Source: Anaerolineae bacterium (GTDB lineage Bacteria; Chloroflexota; Anaerolineae; Promineifilales; Promineifilaceae). Taken from it: a DNA stretch of 64,000 nt. The notes beneath the pieces were generated by a model, which was not told the DNA's origin, did no database searches, and saw nothing but the letters and a program-made list of their open reading frames with translations. Position 1 is the first letter of the stretch, and each line of letters opens with the position of its first letter. Shown here in pieces: positions 42,968-51,834 of the stretch. The stretch lies in contig JAHDWK010000012.1 of the NCBI GenBank assembly GCA_023382655.1, positions 124,001 to 188,000 on the forward strand, written 5' to 3'. A program made the position numbers and the translations under genes.

Positions 42968-44164
42968 TTAGCTACCGTCATCCCCTGAAAATGTACCATC
43001 ACTGGTCGGGGTGGGGGTTACGTTGTAATACTGCGTGTCTAGTGTGTAACCAAAGTCGGGCGGGATTTCGATATTGAAGCGTTCTAAGAGGAAGTTGAGA
43101 TCAACATTCTCCACAGGGTAAAGTTGGCCATCATTAATGCCACGAAGGGCAAAGTCCACATCCGCGCCAACTTCCAAAGCATAACGCAGCAATAGTTGCT
43201 GTTGGGGTTGCAGGGCAATAACCAATACTTCCGGTGGCAGAGGGGTTTCAGTGGGAACGGCGCCTGCTTCGGGCAGAGGTGTGGGGGCGCCTTCCGGCAA
43301 AGGTGTCGCCGTCGCAGTGGCAATTTGGGCCGCTGCCGGTAGCGGCAAGGTATATTGACCCACCTGAATTACTTTTGCATTTTGAATAACCAACCCAACG
43401 ATGTACGGCCGTTGAAATTCACGCGGTCGTACATGCACCGTATCACCAGTAGGCAGTTCTTCAAAGAATCCATAGGGATCTATTTCCAGGAACCGCTGTT
43501 CTTCTGTTTCTTCAACTTCAACGGTGATGAAAAGCGCCAGGTCATTTGGCAGGAGCGTTTGAAACTCTTCGTCAAGTGTACGCATATCAAAGAGGAGCAG
43601 AATATCCACATAATCCCCTTCGCTGACGCCATAACCTACGCTGGCAATACCACCGCGCGGATCAAGCCGGAAGGTGGAAAGCGGTACAGCTTGGGCCACA
43701 AAACCGGGAGGTATTAAAGAGGAGGGACCATATTCCGTATTCACAATTTCCCGGATGTTATTCGCCAGCTTGTCTCTGGTTAATGTTTGCCCTTGATAAA
43801 TATCCGTACGGGCAAACATACCCACCACATCTTTTGTATCTGTAATAACGTTGCTGTCCACACTATTACTCGGGCGTCTATCAATGGCTAAGATGTCCTC
43901 AGTCATCACGTGCCCACGGGGCACAGTTTGCAAAGAAACAACAACGCCAATGGTATCTGTGGGCATGGGGGTGCCTGCCGCCTCTGGCGGCAGAGTGCCT
44001 GCGCCGCTATCGGGCGGGGGGGCGCCTTCTTCACCGGGGGTCACTTCTTCTGGCGGGGGAGTGGCAGACGGCTGGTTTTGCCCTAAAATCAAAAAGACGC
44101 CAACGAGAGTGAGCAATCCCAGCCCTATTATCAGTATTAGTATGGCGATTGTTCGACGGCTCAT
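42968..44164 (-). CDS. cpaB: CpaB/RcpC-like Flp pilus assembly protein (copy 2)
   Basis: 398 aa. The N-terminal anchor is RRTIAILILIIGLGLLTLVG, then a Pro/Glu-rich linker, a SAF-type domain (GVVVSLQTVPRGHVMTEDIL, MFARTDIYQGQTL) and the RcpC_N-like domain (GFVAQAVPLSTFRLDPRGGI, EGDYVDILLLFDM). ATG 44164 behind AAGGG is preferred over the open frame to 44254. The two CpaB copies share architecture but little sequence, so they are old paralogs. They are probably translated from one transcript. Confidence 0.83.
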   Translation of the reverse strand: MSRRTIAILILIIGLGLLTLVGVFLILGQNQPSATPPPEEVTPGEEGAPPPDSGAGTLPPEAAGTPMPTDTIGVVVSLQTVPRGHVMTEDILAIDRRPSNSVDSNVITDTKDVVGMFARTDIYQGQTLTRDKLANNIREIVNTEYGPSSLIPPGFVAQAVPLSTFRLDPRGGIASVGYGVSEGDYVDILLLFDMRTLDEEFQTLLPNDLALFITVEVEETEEQRFLEIDPYGFFEELPTGDTVHVRPREFQRPYIVGLVIQNAKVIQVGQYTLPLPAAAQIATATATPLPEGAPTPLPEAGAVPTETPLPPEVLVIALQPQQQLLLRYALEVGADVDFALRGINDGQLYPVENVDLNFLLERFNIEIPPDFGYTLDTQYYNVTPTPTSDGTFSGDDGS

Positions 44165-44366
44165 ACTCTTATCCCTTCTGGTGTGTATGTGTTGGGTAAA
44201 ATTTATCTGGCAAACATGGCTGTGTGACCCCAATACGGCCGTTACACCTGTCACAACATTATGTCGCCCATAATATGTAAACTACCAACGCCGCTATGTT
44301 ATCATATGTAAAGTTGAATAGCAAGTATTGAGAGTTATGTCACCAGGAGTAGATAGTACCAGCGAA

Positions 44367-45893
44367 CTATTTGGGGGTCATAGAATCAGAAGGCGCGTAA
44401 GGTTGTGCCTCCGATTGCCTGGACTGACGCACCGGTAGAATAAAGGTAAATGTGGTGCCATGATGGGGAACCGTCTCAAACCAGATACGGCCGTTATACG
44501 CCTCGACTAATGAATGCACAACCGACAGGCCCATGCCAATGCCCTCAGTGCGTACCTGCTCTTCCCGCCATTCCGGGTGAAAAAAGTCTTCAAAGATATG
44601 CCTTTGGTCTTCCGGCGAAATGCCAATGCCCTGATCAGCTACACTTACCACCGCGAACTCGTCTGATTCCAACACGGCCGTCACCCGCACTTCGCCTCCG
44701 TTACGGCCGTATTTAATGCCGTTCGCCACTAACTCTTCCACGATCATCATTACATGAATCGGATCTGCTTCTACCCAATGTAAGCGGCTATCAAGATCAT
44801 ACCGGATCACCTGCCTGGTTTTTGCCGCTGTGGCGGTCATTTCCCTGGCAACTTGCTGCACAATTTGGGGTATATTGGCCTGACCCGTCCTGGTCTCCAT
44901 ATGTCCCCCCTTTACTGAGGCCGCAAAAAGCAAACTGTTAATCAACTGTACCATCCGGGCAACATTGCGTTGGATGGGTTGCAAAAACAATCGCTGTGTC
45001 TCATTCAACTCGCCACCGGCGCCAGTCTGTAATAACTCAGCATACCCTTTAATCGCCGTCAGAGGGGTGCGTAACTCATGGGAAACAGTGGTTAGAAAAG
45101 CATCACGCGCCTGTTCGGCCTGGTATGTCTGGGTAATGTCACGCAGGATGACCACTGTGCCTTCCGCCACGCCATCCTGGTCATAGATGATGTTCATCTG
45201 ACCTTCGACGATACGGCCGTTAATATCAAATCGCCGCTCCTTCGTCCCCTGCACCACAGCATCCAGCGCCGGAAAATGAGCCAATATCGTAGTAATTGGT
45301 CGCCCCACCAACGCATTTTCAACCATACCCAGGATAACGGTTGCCGCCTGATTGACTGAATAAATCAGCCCACTGGGGCCACAAATCAGCACCCCATCCA
45401 CCAGACATTCCAAAATGGGCTGGTCAGACAACACCATCTCGGCGGTAATATGGCTATCCGAGGTGACTGGTCGCAGTGCTTGTGACATGGGAGTGGTAGC
45501 AAAAATGGGGAAACTGGCGCGTTGGCGCAAATCGGCAAGGGCGGCAAAAGGGATAGCCATGACAAATCCCCAGGTGAGTAGTTCTTGGATGGGGAATAAG
45601 GGGGAAATCAGGGCAATCAGGGCCATTATCAATAATCCCAGGGCAAACCGCCAATCCAGCCCTAAGCCCCATAGCAGCATCGCCCAGGCCATAATTTGCA
45701 GCGCCAGGGCCAGCCACATGCCCGGCAATTCCAGCACTGGCAGATAAGAGGTGACTAATCCAACCACTTGTAAACTTATCAAAATATAAAGCGCGCGGGC
45801 AAAACGGCTGCGCTCTCGCCCCTGGCGTTTCAACCACACGGCCGTTACCACCAACACAATCAGCGTGATGATGTAATACTGCCAGATGTCCAT
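44367..45893 (-). CDS. Membrane PAS-domain sensor histidine kinase
   Basis: 508 aa. Five or so N-terminal membrane helices (residues 5-130) are followed by a PAS domain (ILECLVDGVLICGPSGLIYS, about 160-270). HisKA has the phosphorylated histidine in TVSHELRTPLTAIKGY, and the HATPase_c has NGIKYGRNGG (N box), DQGIGISPED (G1) and GIGMGLSVV (G2). No response regulator is encoded beside it, so it is an orphan kinase. It is preceded by an FtsB-like gene on the same strand (24 bp). The signal is unknown; the PAS could bind a small molecule or heme. Confidence 0.92.
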   Translation of the reverse strand: MDIWQYYIITLIVLVVTAVWLKRQGRERSRFARALYILISLQVVGLVTSYLPVLELPGMWLALALQIMAWAMLLWGLGLDWRFALGLLIMALIALISPLFPIQELLTWGFVMAIPFAALADLRQRASFPIFATTPMSQALRPVTSDSHITAEMVLSDQPILECLVDGVLICGPSGLIYSVNQAATVILGMVENALVGRPITTILAHFPALDAVVQGTKERRFDINGRIVEGQMNIIYDQDGVAEGTVVILRDITQTYQAEQARDAFLTTVSHELRTPLTAIKGYAELLQTGAGGELNETQRLFLQPIQRNVARMVQLINSLLFAASVKGGHMETRTGQANIPQIVQQVAREMTATAAKTRQVIRYDLDSRLHWVEADPIHVMMIVEELVANGIKYGRNGGEVRVTAVLESDEFAVVSVADQGIGISPEDQRHIFEDFFHPEWREEQVRTEGIGMGLSVVHSLVEAYNGRIWFETVPHHGTTFTFILPVRQSRQSEAQPYAPSDSMTPK

Positions 45894-45917
45894 AAATGTT
45901 ACTTGTCAGGGAGTTGG

Positions 45918-46334
45918 TCAGGGAGCGGGCTGGGGGGCGTCGGTTAACAAGCGCCACCAGGCCTGCCACGGCCGGGCCTGGTTCACCGGGTCGGGTGTGG
46001 GCGGCGGCATAGGGGTTGGCTGGGGCGTCACTTCCAGGGTCAGGGGCACCACCCGTTTTTCGCCGGGTAGCAGATAGCCGCCTTCGTCACGGGCATAGGC
46101 GGCCACATATTCTTCACTTTGCACATATTCAAGTGTGGCTTGCAGCTCTACCTGGCGGGTCACTTCCAGGTCAAACTCGGCCTGCAAGACAGTTTCACCA
46201 GCCCCTACTTGTCGCCCGGCCTCCGCCCGCCGATTTAAGTTGAGGGCCGCAAATAGCGCCACTAAAATGACGACCAGGATCAAAATCTGGGGAAAGGTGA
46301 GCAACGGCCGTTGCCGGAACAATCTCTCGCGCAT
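45918..46334 (-). CDS. FtsB/DivIC-like septum formation initiator protein
   Basis: 138 aa with one membrane helix (LLTFPQILILVVILVALFAA) near the N-terminus. A helical, coiled-coil-capable stretch follows (EFDLEVTRQVELQATLEYVQ, SEEYVAAYARDEGGYLLPGE), ending in a proline/threonine-rich tail. The yARDEggYllPGE block just after the coiled coil is the typical DivIC signature. Such proteins bridge FtsL and FtsQ in the divisome. The start is ATG 46334; 46364 is possible. The family call rests on architecture and this motif. Confidence 0.7.
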   Translation of the reverse strand: MRERLFRQRPLLTFPQILILVVILVALFAALNLNRRAEAGRQVGAGETVLQAEFDLEVTRQVELQATLEYVQSEEYVAAYARDEGGYLLPGEKRVVPLTLEVTPQPTPMPPPTPDPVNQARPWQAWWRLLTDAPQPAP

Positions 46335-46386
46335 GGTCACACATGTTAGCCGTTCTCGTGGCACTATGCAATATGAAATCTGGATT

Positions 46387-46418
46387 GACCCGAAGGGTTT
46401 TCTGAAACCCTTCGGGTC
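46387..46418. repeat. Palindrome, GACC...TTTTCTGAAA...GGTC family
   Basis: GACCCGAAGGGTTTTCTG and AAACCCTTCGGGTC. It has the same outer GACC/GGTC and loop as 55503-55536, but a different, still perfectly paired stem. Confidence 0.85.
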
Positions 46419-46533
46419 TTTAGCGTATCTTGCCCATTTGGGTTGGGTTTAAGTTGGGTGTAAAATGGGTGCGGTTGTGTGTCCCGGCACGGCCGTCACA
46501 AGCACCACACCTTTGAGATTGGAGATTAGCGAT

Positions 46534-47778
46534 ATGAATAAACATCGAGTCGTCATCACCGGCATTGGGATTATCAGCCCGCTGGGAAATGATTTGGAAA
46601 GCACCTGGCAAGGTATTGCCGGTGGGCAGAACGGCATTCATCGCATTACTGCCTTTGATCCCGAACCCTACCGCTGCCAGATGGCCGGTGAAGTAAAGGG
46701 GTTTGACGCCGAAGCCTTATTTGGTCGTAAAGATGCCCGGCGCATGTCTCGCCAGACGCAGTTTGCCATGGCGGCGGCCGGGCAGGCCATTGCTGCCGCC
46801 GGACTTGACTTTGGCCAGGAAGACCGGGAGCGCGTGGGCGTGTTGGTGGGCAGTGGCATGAGTGCGCTGGAGCCGGTTTTTGACTCCTGGCAGGTGATGG
46901 AGACAAAGGGGCCAAACCGCGTCAGCCCGTTTCTCATTCCCATTATGCTGCCGGATACACCAGGGGCGGCTATTTCCATTACTTATGGTCTGCGCGGGCC
47001 AAATTTCACCCTGGCAACGGCCTGTGCGACGGGTAATGATTCTATTGGGCAGGCGTACCGGATGATTCAGTGGGGGCTGCAAGATGTGATGCTGGCGGGG
47101 GCGACGGAGGCGGCCATTATTCCCATCACCATTGCCGGTTTTGCGGCGATGACGGCGCTGTCTAATCGGAATGATGAGCCGGAACGGGCGTCACGGCCGT
47201 TTGACCTGCATCGTGATGGTTTTGTGCCCGGTGAAGGGGCGGCTATCCTGGTTTTGGAGTCGCTGGCCCATGCCCAGACGCGGGGGGCGGATATCCTGGG
47301 CGAAATTTTGGGCTATGGCATGACTTCTGACGCTTACCATGTGTCGGCCCCGGCGGAAGATGGGGCGGGGGCAATGAAGGCGATGGAGTTGGCGCTGAGT
47401 GAGGCGGGGGTAACGGCCGTTGACATTGACTATATCAACGCGCACGGCACCAGCACGCCGCTGAATGACAAAGTGGAAACATTAGCGGTCAAGGGGACGC
47501 TAGGTGACCGCGCTTACCAGATTCCCATGAGTTCTACCAAATCTATGACCGGCCATTTGTTGGGCGCTACCGGCGCGCTGGAAGCAGTCTTTTGCCTGAA
47601 AGCGATGGAAACGGGGGTCATCCCGCCGACAATTAACTATGAAACGCCTGACCCAGCGTGTGACCTGGATTATGTGCCCAATGAGCCACGTCAGGCGCAG
47701 GTGGAGGTAGCCATGACCAATTCGTTCGGTTTTGGCGGGCATAATTCTGTCTTGATTTTGGGGAAATTTAAATCGTAA
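46534..47778 (+). CDS. fabF: Beta-ketoacyl-ACP synthase II
   Basis: 414 aa. The opening RVVITGIGIISPLGNDLEST, the active-site cysteine in TLATACATGNDSIGQA, and the histidines in INAHGTSTPLNDKVE and SMTGHLLGATGALEAV complete the Cys-His-His triad. It elongates acyl-ACP in fatty acid synthesis. ATG 46534 (MNKHRVVITG) is chosen from the family start. The upstream frame to 46465 contains an octamer but no ribosome binding site. No other fab genes flank it. The tail NSFGFGGHNSVLI is complete. Confidence 0.96.
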   Translation: MNKHRVVITGIGIISPLGNDLESTWQGIAGGQNGIHRITAFDPEPYRCQMAGEVKGFDAEALFGRKDARRMSRQTQFAMAAAGQAIAAAGLDFGQEDRERVGVLVGSGMSALEPVFDSWQVMETKGPNRVSPFLIPIMLPDTPGAAISITYGLRGPNFTLATACATGNDSIGQAYRMIQWGLQDVMLAGATEAAIIPITIAGFAAMTALSNRNDEPERASRPFDLHRDGFVPGEGAAILVLESLAHAQTRGADILGEILGYGMTSDAYHVSAPAEDGAGAMKAMELALSEAGVTAVDIDYINAHGTSTPLNDKVETLAVKGTLGDRAYQIPMSSTKSMTGHLLGATGALEAVFCLKAMETGVIPPTINYETPDPACDLDYVPNEPRQAQVEVAMTNSFGFGGHNSVLILGKFKS

Positions 47779-47802
47779 ATTGTATGCGTAGGGGCGAGGC
47801 CC

Positions 47803-48588
47803 CTACCCACCGCGCTGTTCAAGCCTCATTGCCGCTTCTTGTTCAGATACCTGCATCCCGCCGTCTACATGAGGGAAGATGAGCCAGGCCAGCATGAGGC
47901 CAAAGAGGGCGCCAGTGGCAAAACGGAGCCAGGGTGGGCTTTCGCGCAGAGGGAAGATTGTGCCCAATAGTTGTTGAAAAGAGGATGGTTCACCGCCGCT
48001 GAGGGGGATGGCGTAGTAGCCAAATAGCTGGCTGAAGCCATCAAGGGCGATTGGCCCCATGCCCACAATGATGAAGACGAGGACGGGCAACGGCCGTATC
48101 GCCACCCGTTTGCGCAATAAGCCATATAGTAATCCGCCAATCAACACAAAACCATAAATGGCAATGTCTCGTTCACAGAGTGCCATCTTGTAGCCCAACT
48201 GTTCATTGCCCACAAAGCGGCGGGCTGCCAGGAAAAAGTTGGCCCAATTATCGGGGCTGGCCCCTTCAAATTCCTCGATGTTGTCGGTGTATGCTTCTAG
48301 TGGCTGGTAATTGGTGCCTGCCAGCTCCCGCGGGTAGACGGGCTGTTCACCAAAGAGGAAGAAGCTGCGCGAGGCCATCTGGTGACACATGGGACTATAG
48401 ACGGTGTAAATGACCCGCGCCGGCCCGGTCAGCCCGGCGTTCATCAATATGGGGGCCAGGATGGGCAGGAAGACGTAGATGGCGACGACGGTATTAAACA
48501 CCGCCAGCCAATGACGGCTAAACCAGCGGGTAAACCTGTCGGCGTGGAAGGTTATGTTTTGTGAATTGTCAGGTGGGGGTACATCCAT
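47803..48588 (-). CDS. DUF2085 family membrane protein
   Basis: 261 aa with five or so membrane helices. The key stretches are VYSPMCHQMASRSFFLFGEQ and YKMALCERDIAIYGFVLIGG. These are the two Cys/His-containing blocks of DUF2085 (CHQ ... CxRD). Helices with LPVLVFIIVGMGPIALDGFS and WLRFATGALFGLMLAWLIFP follow. Function is unknown; a metal- or heme-related role has been guessed from the Cys/His pattern (inference). ATG 48588 is chosen; the longer frame to 48714 overlaps the next gene's end. Confidence 0.8.
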   Translation of the reverse strand: MDVPPPDNSQNITFHADRFTRWFSRHWLAVFNTVVAIYVFLPILAPILMNAGLTGPARVIYTVYSPMCHQMASRSFFLFGEQPVYPRELAGTNYQPLEAYTDNIEEFEGASPDNWANFFLAARRFVGNEQLGYKMALCERDIAIYGFVLIGGLLYGLLRKRVAIRPLPVLVFIIVGMGPIALDGFSQLFGYYAIPLSGGEPSSFQQLLGTIFPLRESPPWLRFATGALFGLMLAWLIFPHVDGGMQVSEQEAAMRLEQRGG

Positions 48589-48640
48589 GTGGGGAAGTAT
48601 AGAGCAATCAGTAAATGGCGCACAGTTAATTTTTCCCTTT

Positions 48641-49918
48641 TTATTCATCGCAGCCGGCCGCACACACCCAAAACTCTCCATCCCATTCCCAGGTTTCGTC
48701 CACCACCACCCCACCCGGACGGTCTACCCCGCCAAACAGCACATACACTTCCCGCGCTGCGTCATAGGCCACGATGTTGAACCCACTGCGCGGGGGCATC
48801 CCGGTATCCTCCGAAAGCAACGTCCATTGCGCCCCATCCCAGCCCCATAAATCGGTACGGAACGCCTCTAAATCCGCGCCGCCAAACATGAACAGTTGTG
48901 CCGACGCCGGATCAAACACAAAACTCGTTGCCACGCGGATGCCGGGGTTTGGCTCTGTCAACGAGATTTCCCGCCATTCCACCCCATCCCAGGCCCAAAA
49001 ATCGCCGAAAAAAGGTATCTCCTCACTGGTACGGACATCGTGCCCGCCGTAAACGACTACCTGCTGGCGGACGGGATCATACCCCGTGCCTGCCGGGAAA
49101 CGCGCGGGCGGCCCGGACGAAGCCACTTGCGTCCATGTTTGCCCATCCCACTCCCAGGTATCGCCGACAATCTCTGGCCCCGCCACTGCGCCGCCATATA
49201 GTACCACCTTGCCCCGCGCAGAATCGTATACCATCCCGGCCCCTTCGCGCCCGTCGGGGGCACGGCCGTCGTGCATCACCCACGTCTGCCCATCCCACTC
49301 CCACGTCTCATCAAAAAGCTGTTCTGGCTGAAGTCCCCCATGCACCACCAACACATCATGCCGGGAGTCATACGCTACCCCCGCCCAATTGCGCCAGACC
49401 GGGCCGCTGTTATCCAGCAAAGTCCACACCGCCCCGTCCCATCCCCACAATTCCAATGGCTCATCGGCCGGTTTTCCGCGCTCCGGCCCACCGTTGACCA
49501 GCACGATCTGCCCTAACCCCGCATGGTACACCATCGCCGACCATTGCCCGGCTTGTAAAACGGCCGTAGTCCCCTCCTCTGGCAAAACCGCTGTCTCCAC
49601 CAGCGTAGGCGTTGCGGTGGGTGCTGCCGTGTGCGTGGGTAGCGCGGTAGGAGGCAGGGTAGTGGTAGGCGTAGGTGGTGTGTGGGTTGGTGCCGCCGTA
49701 GGCGTCGCCTCAGAGCAGCCCACAAGCAGAATAAAGAGAGCAAAGAGAGGGAAGATGTACCGTTTGCTCTGAAAAATAGAACGCGGATAAACGCGGATTT
49801 TGGGGGTTTTCCAGAAAAAATCCGCGAAAATCCTAAATATCCTGAAAATCCGCGTTCTATTTTCGCCAGTTGTAGCAGGCGTATCAGGTATCCAGGGGGA
49901 GGGCGCGGAGTGGTTCAT
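48641..49918 (-). CDS. Kelch-repeat lipoprotein (start uncertain)
   Basis: A beta-propeller protein with about six kelch-type repeats. WEWDGQTWVMHDGRAP and MVYDSARGKVVLYGGAV units recur, each about 50-55 residues. The body is preceded by FALFILLVGCSEATP, which is a lipoprotein signal with lipobox LVGC, then a Thr/Pro linker. No ATG, GTG or TTG lies between the lipobox and a ~90-bp palindrome at 49773-49864. The first in-frame start is ATG 49918, upstream of the palindrome and inside the end of the monooxygenase gene. Either the repeat displaced the original start, or translation runs through it and adds about 50 residues before the signal sequence. Function: probably a surface binding protein. 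Confidence 0.7.
   Translation of the reverse strand: MNHSAPSPWIPDTPATTGENRTRIFRIFRIFADFFWKTPKIRVYPRSIFQSKRYIFPLFALFILLVGCSEATPTAAPTHTPPTPTTTLPPTALPTHTAAPTATPTLVETAVLPEEGTTAVLQAGQWSAMVYHAGLGQIVLVNGGPERGKPADEPLELWGWDGAVWTLLDNSGPVWRNWAGVAYDSRHDVLVVHGGLQPEQLFDETWEWDGQTWVMHDGRAPDGREGAGMVYDSARGKVVLYGGAVAGPEIVGDTWEWDGQTWTQVASSGPPARFPAGTGYDPVRQQVVVYGGHDVRTSEEIPFFGDFWAWDGVEWREISLTEPNPGIRVATSFVFDPASAQLFMFGGADLEAFRTDLWGWDGAQWTLLSEDTGMPPRSGFNIVAYDAAREVYVLFGGVDRPGGVVVDETWEWDGEFWVCAAGCDE
49773..49864. repeat. Palindrome AATAGAACGCGGATAAACGC at the 5' end of the kelch gene
   Basis: AAAATAGAACGCGGATAAAC and GAAAATCCGCGTTCTATTTT are the outer arms, with GCGGATTTT / AAAATCCGCGA inner arms. It sits between the monooxygenase stop and the lipoprotein signal codons. 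Confidence 0.8.
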
Positions 49919-51419
49919 TCCGTTTGGCCTTGCGGCGTTCGTACTCTTCGTAGATGCCCTGATAATCGGTGGCTTCGTACCGGTCAAAAACCTCGGCGAA
50001 GATGTTGGGCATTTTGCGATAGGGGGATACGTCTATCTCTTTGAGCAGGACGTCTATGTATTGTTGAAAGCGGGTGCTGACGGCGCAGGAGCGGGCGTAT
50101 TCAAACCGGATGTTTTCGCGCTTCCAGTTGCGGACGACCTCAATGCTGCGCTCCATTTCTTCGGGTGGGGGCAGTTCGATTTCTTGCCGCAGGTGGGCAC
50201 AAAGCCATTGGGTACCTACTTCTACGGTGGGGACGTGCAGGAATCCATGATTGAAGCCGGAAACGGCAAAATGGGGGATGCGGGGGTGCAGAAGATGGCG
50301 GTAAAGCTGGACGCCGTCGGTTTCGGCTTCCATGAGGCAGCGGTATTTTTCGGGGAGGAAGGGGAATGTGGGGGTGAGGAATCCCAGGGACATGACGACG
50401 AGGTCGCAGGGTATTTGTTGGCCGTTGTTGAGCAGGATGGCATCGGCGGAGAAACCGGCGACTTCTGAGTGATGGGGCTGAATCTGCCCGGCTACGACGA
50501 GTGGATAATAGTTTTCTGGCCCTAATGCGCCGGATGAACGAAGGTCGAGCAGGAGTTTGTGGGTGGGGATGAGGGTGTTTAGGCGCTCTTTGGCGGCCTG
50601 GTCTTGGCCTTTGCCGTGCCGTTTGAGTTGGAAGAGGACGACGGCCGTGATCATGTCCCAAAATCCGGAAACGACAAAGCTCATGCGGTTGTGCAAGAAG
50701 CGTTCAACGGCCGTTGGCTGCGCCCAACTCGTCATCATGATGCTATTGAAACGGGGGAACAGGGCGTGGGTGAAATGGACGCCCAGAATCTTTTCGGGGA
50801 TTAGCCAGGCAGGGGCGCGGAAGATGTGGTGTACCTGTGCGCCCTGTTCGGCGGCCAGGACGGCCATATCCAGCCCGCTCTTGCCAAAACCGACAACGGC
50901 TACCCGTTTCCCGGCGAACATATCGAGGGAAGGCACCTCGCGTTCGTTGAGGATACGGCCGTTGAACTGCTCCTGTCCGGGAAAATGGGGAGTGTTACGG
51001 CCGTCGGTGTATTGCCCGGTAGCGGCAATGACAAAATCAAATGGTTCCGCCTGTTCACCGTTCTCATTTTGGTAACGCACCAACCAGCCATGCGCCTGTT
51101 CTTCCATCCCCAATACCTGGTGTTGCCGGCGGACGTCCAGTTGAAAGTGCTGCACCGCTTGCTGGAGATAACGCAGGATTTGTTCACCTGTGGGGTGAAA
51201 GTCGGGCTGGAACGGCCAGGGGAAGTCGGACAAATGGTATTGGGTGTAGATGTTTTGCAGGTGGATGCCCGGATAGGCGGTGGCCCATACGCCGCCCAGT
51301 TTCGCCGATTTCTCAAACACCACGGCCTGGAAACCATTTTTCTGCAAGATGTGGGCGGTGGCGATGCCGGAAATGCCGGCGCCAATGATGGCGATTCGCC
51401 TGGTTGTGAGGTCTGGCAT
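49884..51419 (-). CDS. Flavin-containing monooxygenase (FMO/BVMO-like)
   Basis: 511 aa. The FAD Rossmann motif is IAIIGAGISGIATAHIL at the N-terminus, GGVWATAYPGIHLQ is the FMO-type extension, and a second nucleotide motif (VAVVGFGKSGLDMAVLA, for NADPH) is at about 170. The FMO/BVMO family oxygenates N, S or carbonyl groups. Its exact fingerprint (FxGxxxHxxxW/D) is here in altered form (HFPGQEQFNGRILNERE). It is preceded by AAGGAGG on the minus strand. The end overlaps the kelch open frame. The substrate is unknown. Confidence 0.87.
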   Translation of the reverse strand: MPDLTTRRIAIIGAGISGIATAHILQKNGFQAVVFEKSAKLGGVWATAYPGIHLQNIYTQYHLSDFPWPFQPDFHPTGEQILRYLQQAVQHFQLDVRRQHQVLGMEEQAHGWLVRYQNENGEQAEPFDFVIAATGQYTDGRNTPHFPGQEQFNGRILNEREVPSLDMFAGKRVAVVGFGKSGLDMAVLAAEQGAQVHHIFRAPAWLIPEKILGVHFTHALFPRFNSIMMTSWAQPTAVERFLHNRMSFVVSGFWDMITAVVLFQLKRHGKGQDQAAKERLNTLIPTHKLLLDLRSSGALGPENYYPLVVAGQIQPHHSEVAGFSADAILLNNGQQIPCDLVVMSLGFLTPTFPFLPEKYRCLMEAETDGVQLYRHLLHPRIPHFAVSGFNHGFLHVPTVEVGTQWLCAHLRQEIELPPPEEMERSIEVVRNWKRENIRFEYARSCAVSTRFQQYIDVLLKEIDVSPYRKMPNIFAEVFDRYEATDYQGIYEEYERRKAKRNEPLRALPLDT

Positions 51420-51443
51420 GTGAAAAGCCTCCTTCGTAAAGAA

Positions 51444-51477
51444 GTTCGTAGAAGGCGATGAATCGCCTACTACAAAC
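51444..51477. repeat. Palindrome GTAGAAGGCGAT family
   Basis: GTTCGTAGAAGGCGAT and GAATCGCCTACTACAAACC: a shorter relative of 19588-19642, located just upstream of the monooxygenase gene. Confidence 0.75.
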
Positions 51478-51479
51478 CA

Positions 51480-51834
51480 TTTTCAACTATCACTTCGCTG
51501 CGTTGCGTGTGGGCTGTTGTCGGCCCACGATTGTTGCAACTGATTATACGGGGTGCGCCCTGCTTTATATGAACGGGATTTTTGTTTCGGCGAAGGGGGC
51601 ACGGCCGTACCCGACCACACACCAACAGGCGGTGAACCGGGCGTAACCCGGTGTGCAGAGCCAGCGCACGTTCCGCGCTGGCCTCCGCGCGGTGCATGTT
51701 GGGCTTAGCATGTTCCGCGTCGGCGACAGCGCGGGCCGCATCAGGCCGGTGACTTTACCTGTTAGGGGGAGCATGGAGAGAGGGGGGAGGGGTTACGGCC
51801 TGCTGCACCGGCAGCAAACACAGCTCATCATCCT
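51480..51834. other. Gene-free structured gap
   Basis: I see no credible gene. It contains a hairpin CCAGCGC-ACGTTCC-GCGCTGG (51661-51681) and a 17-base near-direct repeat, GCACGTTCCGCGCTGGC (51666) and GCATGTTCCGCGTCGGC (51708). One ACGGCCGT lies near 51601. Short open frames here have no ribosome binding site or family pattern. Confidence 0.4.

Noticed and set aside
51565..51774. 69-aa minus-strand frame in the gap after the monooxygenase
   Set aside because: It is made of the hairpin and direct repeat, with no ribosome binding site and no recognisable pattern.
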